A stretch of DNA of 64,000 bases, taken from Hydrogenophaga sp. BPS33 (GTDB lineage Bacteria > Pseudomonadota > Gammaproteobacteria > Burkholderiales > Burkholderiaceae_C). The DNA lies in assembly GCF_009859475.1 (NCBI RefSeq), contig NZ_CP044549.1, positions 124,001 to 188,000 on the forward strand. Direction: 5' to 3'. The notes beneath the pieces are model-generated. The model was not told the origin of the DNA and searched no databases. It saw nothing but the letters and a program-made list of their open reading frames with translations. The position numbers and the translations under genes were made by a program. Positions 60,555 through 64,000 of this stretch are shown one piece after another. Every line of letters starts with the position of its first letter. The stretch's first letter is position 1.

Positions 60555-61499
60555 TTACTTCAGCAGGGCGATCTGCTGGTCGATCTGCGCAATCTGGGTC
60601 TTCTTCTCGGCTTCGGCCATGTTGGCGTCGGCTTCGATCTTGTTGCGCTTGGCGAACAGTTCGAGCTGGCGGATCGGCTTGAGCTGGTCGTTGGTCGACG
60701 GCTTGAAGCCCGAGAGCTTGGAGATCTTCATGACGATGTCCTTCTCGCGCGCATCGGTCTTGGCGTAGTTGTAGAAGAAGGTCTTGAGCTTGGCCTTGGT
60801 AGCCTCCGGCAGGCCCTTGTGCATCACCAGCGGGTCCAGCGGGATCAGCGGCGAGGTCCAGACGATCTTGATGGACTTGAACTTCTCGGGCTGGCGCTCT
60901 TCGATCTTGCCCATGGTTTCGCTGTTGGTCACGGCCACGTCGATCTGCTTGTTGGCCGCGGCCATGGCGTTGGTTTCGTGGTTGGCGCTGCGCACCACCT
61001 TGAAGTGCGACTTGGCGTCGATCTTGTTCTGTGCGAACACGTAGAAACCGGGCACCAGGAAGCCGCTGGTGGAGTTGGGGTCGCCATTGCCAAAGCTCAG
61101 CGACTTGCCGTTCTTGAGCACATCGTCCAAGTTGTTGAGCGGGCTCTCGGCGTTCACCACCAGGTGCGAGTAGTAGCCTTGCGTGCCGTCGGCGTTGACC
61201 ATCTGCGCGAACACCTCGCCGTTGGCGCGGTCCACCGCTTCCATGGCCGACTTGTTGCCCAGCCAGGCGACCTGCACCTTGTTGAAGCGCATGCCTTCGA
61301 TGATGCCGGCGTAGTCGGGCGCGAAGAAGGCCTTGACCTTCATGCCGGTCTGCTTCTCCATGTCGTCCAACAGGGGTTGCCAGTCGGCCTTGAGGTTCTG
61401 CGTGGACTCGGTGGAGATGATGCCGAAGTTGATGTCTTGGGCTTGCGCCGTGGCCAGGCCGAGGCCCAGGGCCAGCGCGGCCATGGAATGTTTGAACAT
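60555..61499 (-). CDS. phnD: Phosphonate-binding periplasmic protein
   Basis: 314 aa. Signal peptide [20 protein letters not shown], mature start [60 protein letters not shown] is the PhnD ligand region and [20 protein letters not shown] the second phosphonate-contact loop (S-T-S-G). C-terminal coiled KK/E-rich helix. Captures 2-aminoethylphosphonate or other alkylphosphonates. Confidence 0.94.
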   Translation of the reverse strand: MFKHSMAALALGLGLATAQAQDINFGIISTESTQNLKADWQPLLDDMEKQTGMKVKAFFAPDYAGIIEGMRFNKVQVAWLGNKSAMEAVDRANGEVFAQMVNADGTQGYYSHLVVNAESPLNNLDDVLKNGKSLSFGNGDPNSTSGFLVPGFYVFAQNKIDAKSHFKVVRSANHETNAMAAANKQIDVAVTNSETMGKIEERQPEKFKSIKIVWTSPLIPLDPLVMHKGLPEATKAKLKTFFYNYAKTDAREKDIVMKISKLSGFKPSTNDQLKPIRQLELFAKRNKIEADANMAEAEKKTQIAQIDQQIALLK

Positions 61500-61550
61500 G
61501 GGAATGCTCCTGGTGGAAAAAGGGTTGGGGGAGAAGAGGAGGTGGGCGGA

Positions 61551-62414
61551 TCAGGCCGCGTGCGCCACGGGCTGGGGCCAGGCGGGCACGGGCGCGGGTG
61601 GGTTCATGGGCACGACCGTGCCGCCGTGCACGAACTCGCTGCCGTTGAGAATCTCGTCGGCCTGCATGCCGTAGAGTTCGCGCAGCATGGCGGTAGAGAG
61701 ATCGGCCGCGGGGCCGTCGTAGACCACGCGGCCCTGGTGCAAGGCGATCACACGCTGGCAGAAGCGCTTGGCCATGTCGACCTGGTGCAGCGAGACGACG
61801 ACGGTGCTGCCGTCCTCGCGGTTGATGCGCGAGAGCATGTCCATGACGTTGCGCGAGGCTTCCGGATCGAGCGAGGCAATGGGTTCGTCGGCCAATACAA
61901 CGCGCGCGCCCTGCACCAGGGTGCGAGCGATCGCGGCGCGCTGTTGTTGTCCGCCCGAGAGCGTGGAGGCGCGTTGCGCATGGCACTCGGCGATGCCCAC
62001 GCGGTCCAGCGCTTCGAGCGCCAGCGCGCGTTCCTGCCGGTTGAACAGCTGGAACCAGCTGCGCCACCAGGGCATGCGGTGCAGGCGGCCGACCAGCACG
62101 TTGACCAGCACCGGCAGGCGGTCGACCAGGTTGAACTGCTGGAACACGAAACCCACCTGCGCGCGGATCTGGCGCACGTCGCGCTGGATGGTGCCACCGC
62201 GCTGCACGCAGCGGCCGTCGATCTCGATGCAGGAAGCGCTGCCCGCATCGGCCGGCATGAGGCCGGCAATGTGGCGCAGCAGCGTGGACTTGCCCGAGCC
62301 GGACGCGCCGATCAAGGCCACCATCTCGCCCTGGGCGATGTCGAGGTGGATGTCGCGCAGCGCGTGCTTGCCGTTGGCGAAGTGCTTGTCGAGGTGGCGG
62401 ATGTGCAGGGTCAT
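61551..62414 (-). CDS. phnC: Phosphonate ABC transporter ATPase
   Basis: 287 aa. Walker [10 protein letters not shown], PhnC-typical [25 protein letters not shown], signature [15 protein letters not shown], Walker [16 protein letters not shown]-terminus extended by about 25 Pro-rich residues ([13 protein letters not shown]) beyond the usual end. First gene of the transporter part, with candidate PhnF- and PhoB-type sites in the 92 bp upstream. Confidence 0.94.
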   Translation of the reverse strand: MTLHIRHLDKHFANGKHALRDIHLDIAQGEMVALIGASGSGKSTLLRHIAGLMPADAGSASCIEIDGRCVQRGGTIQRDVRQIRAQVGFVFQQFNLVDRLPVLVNVLVGRLHRMPWWRSWFQLFNRQERALALEALDRVGIAECHAQRASTLSGGQQQRAAIARTLVQGARVVLADEPIASLDPEASRNVMDMLSRINREDGSTVVVSLHQVDMAKRFCQRVIALHQGRVVYDGPAADLSTAMLRELYGMQADEILNGSEFVHGGTVVPMNPPAPVPAWPQPVAHAA

Positions 62415-62432
62415 GGTGTTCGTCCGTTCAGA

Positions 62433-62442
62433 TGTCTAGACA
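62433..62442. promoter_or_regulatory. TGTCTAGACA palindrome before phnC (possible PhnF site)
   Basis: Perfect 10-bp palindrome 18 bp upstream of the phnC start. GntR-type PhnF regulators of phosphonate genes bind TGTCTA-type dyads; no phnF gene lies inside the window, but phn operons often carry it further upstream. Confidence 0.4.
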
Positions 62443-62461
62443 AGCAGTGTCGAAGCAGCCT

Positions 62462-62479
62462 GTGACAGTTTCTTGACGC
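62462..62479 (-). promoter_or_regulatory. Candidate Pho box upstream of phnC
   Basis: On the minus strand, GCGTCAA-GAAA-CTGTCAC: two 7-bp units with an A-rich 4-base spacer, as in the PhoB box CTGTCAT-N4-CTGTCAT. The second unit matches 6 of 7, the first 4 of 7. 48 bp before the phnC start, suggesting phosphate-starvation control. Confidence 0.4.
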
Positions 62480-62506
62480 TCATGGGAAGTTTTCGTGAGA
62501 CGGCGC

Positions 62507-63664
62507 TCACATCACCCGCCGGCCTTCGCGCCAGACACCGCGCACCACGCCTTGCTGGCTGCCATCGGGCAGATTCACCACACGCACCTGGATGAGGTCG
62601 GCGCGCAACTCGGGCTCGATCGCGCCCCGGTCGGTCAAGCCGGTGGCCAGCGCCGGGTTGCGGCTGACCATGGCCACCGCTTGAGGCAAGGGCGTGATGC
62701 CGTCCTTCACCAGGCGCAGCACGGCGCTCAGCAGGCTGCCCGGCACGTAGTCGGACGAGAGGATGTCCAGCACGCCGTGGCGCGCCAGGTCGGCGGCGGC
62801 GACGTTGCCCGAGTGCGAGCCGCCTCGAACGACGTTGGGCCCACCCATCACGGTGAGCAAACCGCGCTGGTGCGCGGCCTGCGCGGCGGCCAGCGTGGTC
62901 GGGAACTCCGACATGCTGGCGCCCTCGGTGTGGGCCTGTTCCACGTGCGCCACCGTGGTGTCGTCGTGGCTGGCCAGGGCGATGCCGTTGGCGCGGCAGT
63001 AGTCCACGAAATACGCGCGGTGCGGCTCGGCGTACTGCGCCTGCAGCTGCGCCGAGTGCGCCACCTGGCGTTCGAACTTTTCCGGGCTCCAGCCCTTCTT
63101 GCCGGTGTAGTACACGCGGGCGTGGTCCAGGTTCTCCCACTGGCGCTGGCCGGGCGTGTGGTCCATCAGCGAGACCAGCGACAGGCGATCGTGGCCCTTG
63201 AAGGGCTCGAACAGGTCGATGGTGTTGGGCGCGGGCAGCTCGCAGCGCACGTGCAGGTGGTGGTCGGCGCGCAGCAGGTTCTCGCGCGCGCAGGCCTGCA
63301 GCGTGTCGATCAGTTTGTGCCAGGTGCTGCCGCGCAGGCTCTCGGGGTCGGCGTCGCCCACGCCGAGCGCGTCGAACACGGTGGTGATGCCGGCCGCGGT
63401 CACTTCCGCGTCGTGCGCCATCAGCGCGGGCATCTCGGCCCACTGCACCTTGGGGCGTGGCATGAGGTGGCGCTCCAGGTTGTCGGTGTGCATCTCCACC
63501 AGACCGGGCATGAGGTAATCACCCTCCAGGTCCACCGTGCCGGCAACACCGGTGCCATGGCCGTTGACGTCGTGGATGCGGCCGCTGCGCACCGAGACGC
63601 TGCCGTGGTGCACGGCGTCGGGCAGCACCACGCGGGCGTTGTTGAAGACGATGTCGTTGTTCAT
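62507..63664 (-). CDS. phnM: Alpha-D-ribose 1-methylphosphonate 5-triphosphate diphosphatase
   Basis: 385 aa amidohydrolase of the C-P lyase pathway. [25 protein letters not shown] is the PhnM metal motif (HxD), with [36 protein letters not shown] and [17 protein letters not shown]. Removes pyrophosphate from the ribose-phosphonate triphosphate. Its start overlaps the phnL stop by 4 bp; phnL and phnM form a unit separate from phnCDE. Confidence 0.94.
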   Translation of the reverse strand: MNNDIVFNNARVVLPDAVHHGSVSVRSGRIHDVNGHGTGVAGTVDLEGDYLMPGLVEMHTDNLERHLMPRPKVQWAEMPALMAHDAEVTAAGITTVFDALGVGDADPESLRGSTWHKLIDTLQACARENLLRADHHLHVRCELPAPNTIDLFEPFKGHDRLSLVSLMDHTPGQRQWENLDHARVYYTGKKGWSPEKFERQVAHSAQLQAQYAEPHRAYFVDYCRANGIALASHDDTTVAHVEQAHTEGASMSEFPTTLAAAQAAHQRGLLTVMGGPNVVRGGSHSGNVAAADLARHGVLDILSSDYVPGSLLSAVLRLVKDGITPLPQAVAMVSRNPALATGLTDRGAIEPELRADLIQVRVVNLPDGSQQGVVRGVWREGRRVM

Positions 63665-64000
63665 GCGCAGGCTCCCCGGAATTCGGCCACGTTCACGCGG
63701 CGGGTGGCGACGGCGTCGCCCACGTCGGCGTCGTGGAAGATGCCCATGACCGCCGCGCCGCGCGCCACGGCTTCGCGGATCAGCTCGATCACGGTCTGCG
63801 TGTTGGCCGCGTCGAGCGAGGCGGTAGGCTCGTCGAGCAACAGCAGCGGGCGTGGCTTGATCATGTTGCGCGCGATGTTGATGCGCTGCTGCTCGCCGCC
63901 CGAGAAGGTGGCCGGCGGCAAAGACCACAGGCGCTCGGGGATGCGCAGGCGCTGCAGCCACTGGCGCGCCTGTTCCCGCGCGGCCTCGCGCGCCGCGTCG
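63661..64000 (-). CDS. phnL: C-P lyase system ATP-binding protein, C-terminal part (5' end beyond window)
   Basis: About 112 codons visible, entering from the right edge. Contains the ABC signature [15 protein letters not shown], Walker [13 protein letters not shown] and the switch histidine in [10 protein letters not shown]. Upstream residues read [18 protein letters not shown], PhnL-like. Walker A lies outside. PhnL is an accessory NBD of the C-P lyase complex, which implies phnGHIJK to the right of the window. Confidence 0.9.
   Translation of the reverse strand, partial: DAAREAAREQARQWLQRLRIPERLWSLPPATFSGGEQQRINIARNMIKPRPLLLLDEPTASLDAANTQTVIELIREAVARGAAVMGIFHDADVGDAVATRRVNVAEFRGACA

Noticed and set aside
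1..64000. tRNA, rRNA, CRISPR, insertion sequences, prophage
   Set aside because: No transposase, integrase, phage structural gene, direct-repeat array or tRNA-like cloverleaf with CCA-adjacent features was seen; the 59634 cloverleaf lacks tRNA consensus positions.

Overview
This is a GC-rich, gene-dense chromosomal window of a betaproteobacterium, most likely a Comamonadaceae member (Hydrogenophaga, Acidovorax or Variovorax type). The evidence is the number of orphan Bug/TctC-type binding proteins, the many Rieske oxygenases and IclR regulators, the pervasive ATGA or GTGA stop/start overlaps, and short interspersed repeats between genes. I see no rRNA, tRNA, CRISPR array, insertion sequence or prophage. 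Almost everything is catabolic accessory content: uptake systems, oxygenases, CoA enzymes and their local regulators. All identifications are by eye from translated motifs; no database search was possible.

Region 1 (1-6773): an IclR gene diverges from a tightly coupled operon of a crotonase-fold enzyme, the large and small subunits of a B12-dependent acyl-CoA mutase, a family III CoA-transferase, a MeaB-type GTPase and a Bug receptor. The gene set resembles the E. coli Sbm (sbm-argK-ygfG-ygfH) operon, but the mutase active site is unusual and the crotonase lacks the second hydratase glutamate. A HipA fragment follows (6801-7223).

Region 2 (7244-15938, minus): an IclR-controlled block with an FMN 2-hydroxyacid oxidase, a DctPQM TRAP transporter, an SMP-30-like lactonase, a Bug receptor, a TauD-like oxygenase and an RraA/CHA-aldolase-like protein. 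A 7-bp-arm inverted repeat precedes the oxidase gene, and a partial copy precedes the Bug gene.

Region 3 (16061-32408): a roughly 15-kb minus-strand block that diverges from a MarR gene. It holds a Liv-type ABC importer, an SDR, Rieske oxygenase 3, a hemerythrin, an FMN/2Fe-2S reductase, Rieske oxygenases 2 and 1, a second SDR, a second 2-hydroxyacid oxidase, a D-2-hydroxyacid dehydrogenase, a sugar-isomerase-like protein and an esterase. The same 14-bp palindrome lies upstream of the importer and upstream of the reductase, which suggests one MarR regulon for uptake and oxidation of one compound class.

Region 4 (32469-44373): a few housekeeping-like small genes, an ICL/PEP-mutase-family lyase, an intradiol dioxygenase, an FMN reductase and a hydantoinase-like amidohydrolase. 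An IclR gene then diverges, across a 17-bp palindrome, from a coupled operon of a PDC-lactonase-like hydrolase, a Bug receptor, an AtuA (DUF1446) pair, an Ldh-family dehydrogenase and a LigB-type dioxygenase.

Region 5 (44547-51309, plus): a two-subunit xanthine-dehydrogenase-type molybdoenzyme with a LysR gene, then a two-component flavin monooxygenase. Region 6 (51347-59019): a second TRAP transporter and a Bug receptor, then a Rieske oxygenase diverging from its reductase across twin promoters built on a perfect 30-bp inverted repeat, with a LysR gene beyond. Region 7 (59026-64000, minus): phosphonate genes phnL, phnM, phnC, phnD, phnE and a PhnZ-like HD protein, with a cloverleaf-foldable repeat inside and a Pho-box-like site in front of phnC.
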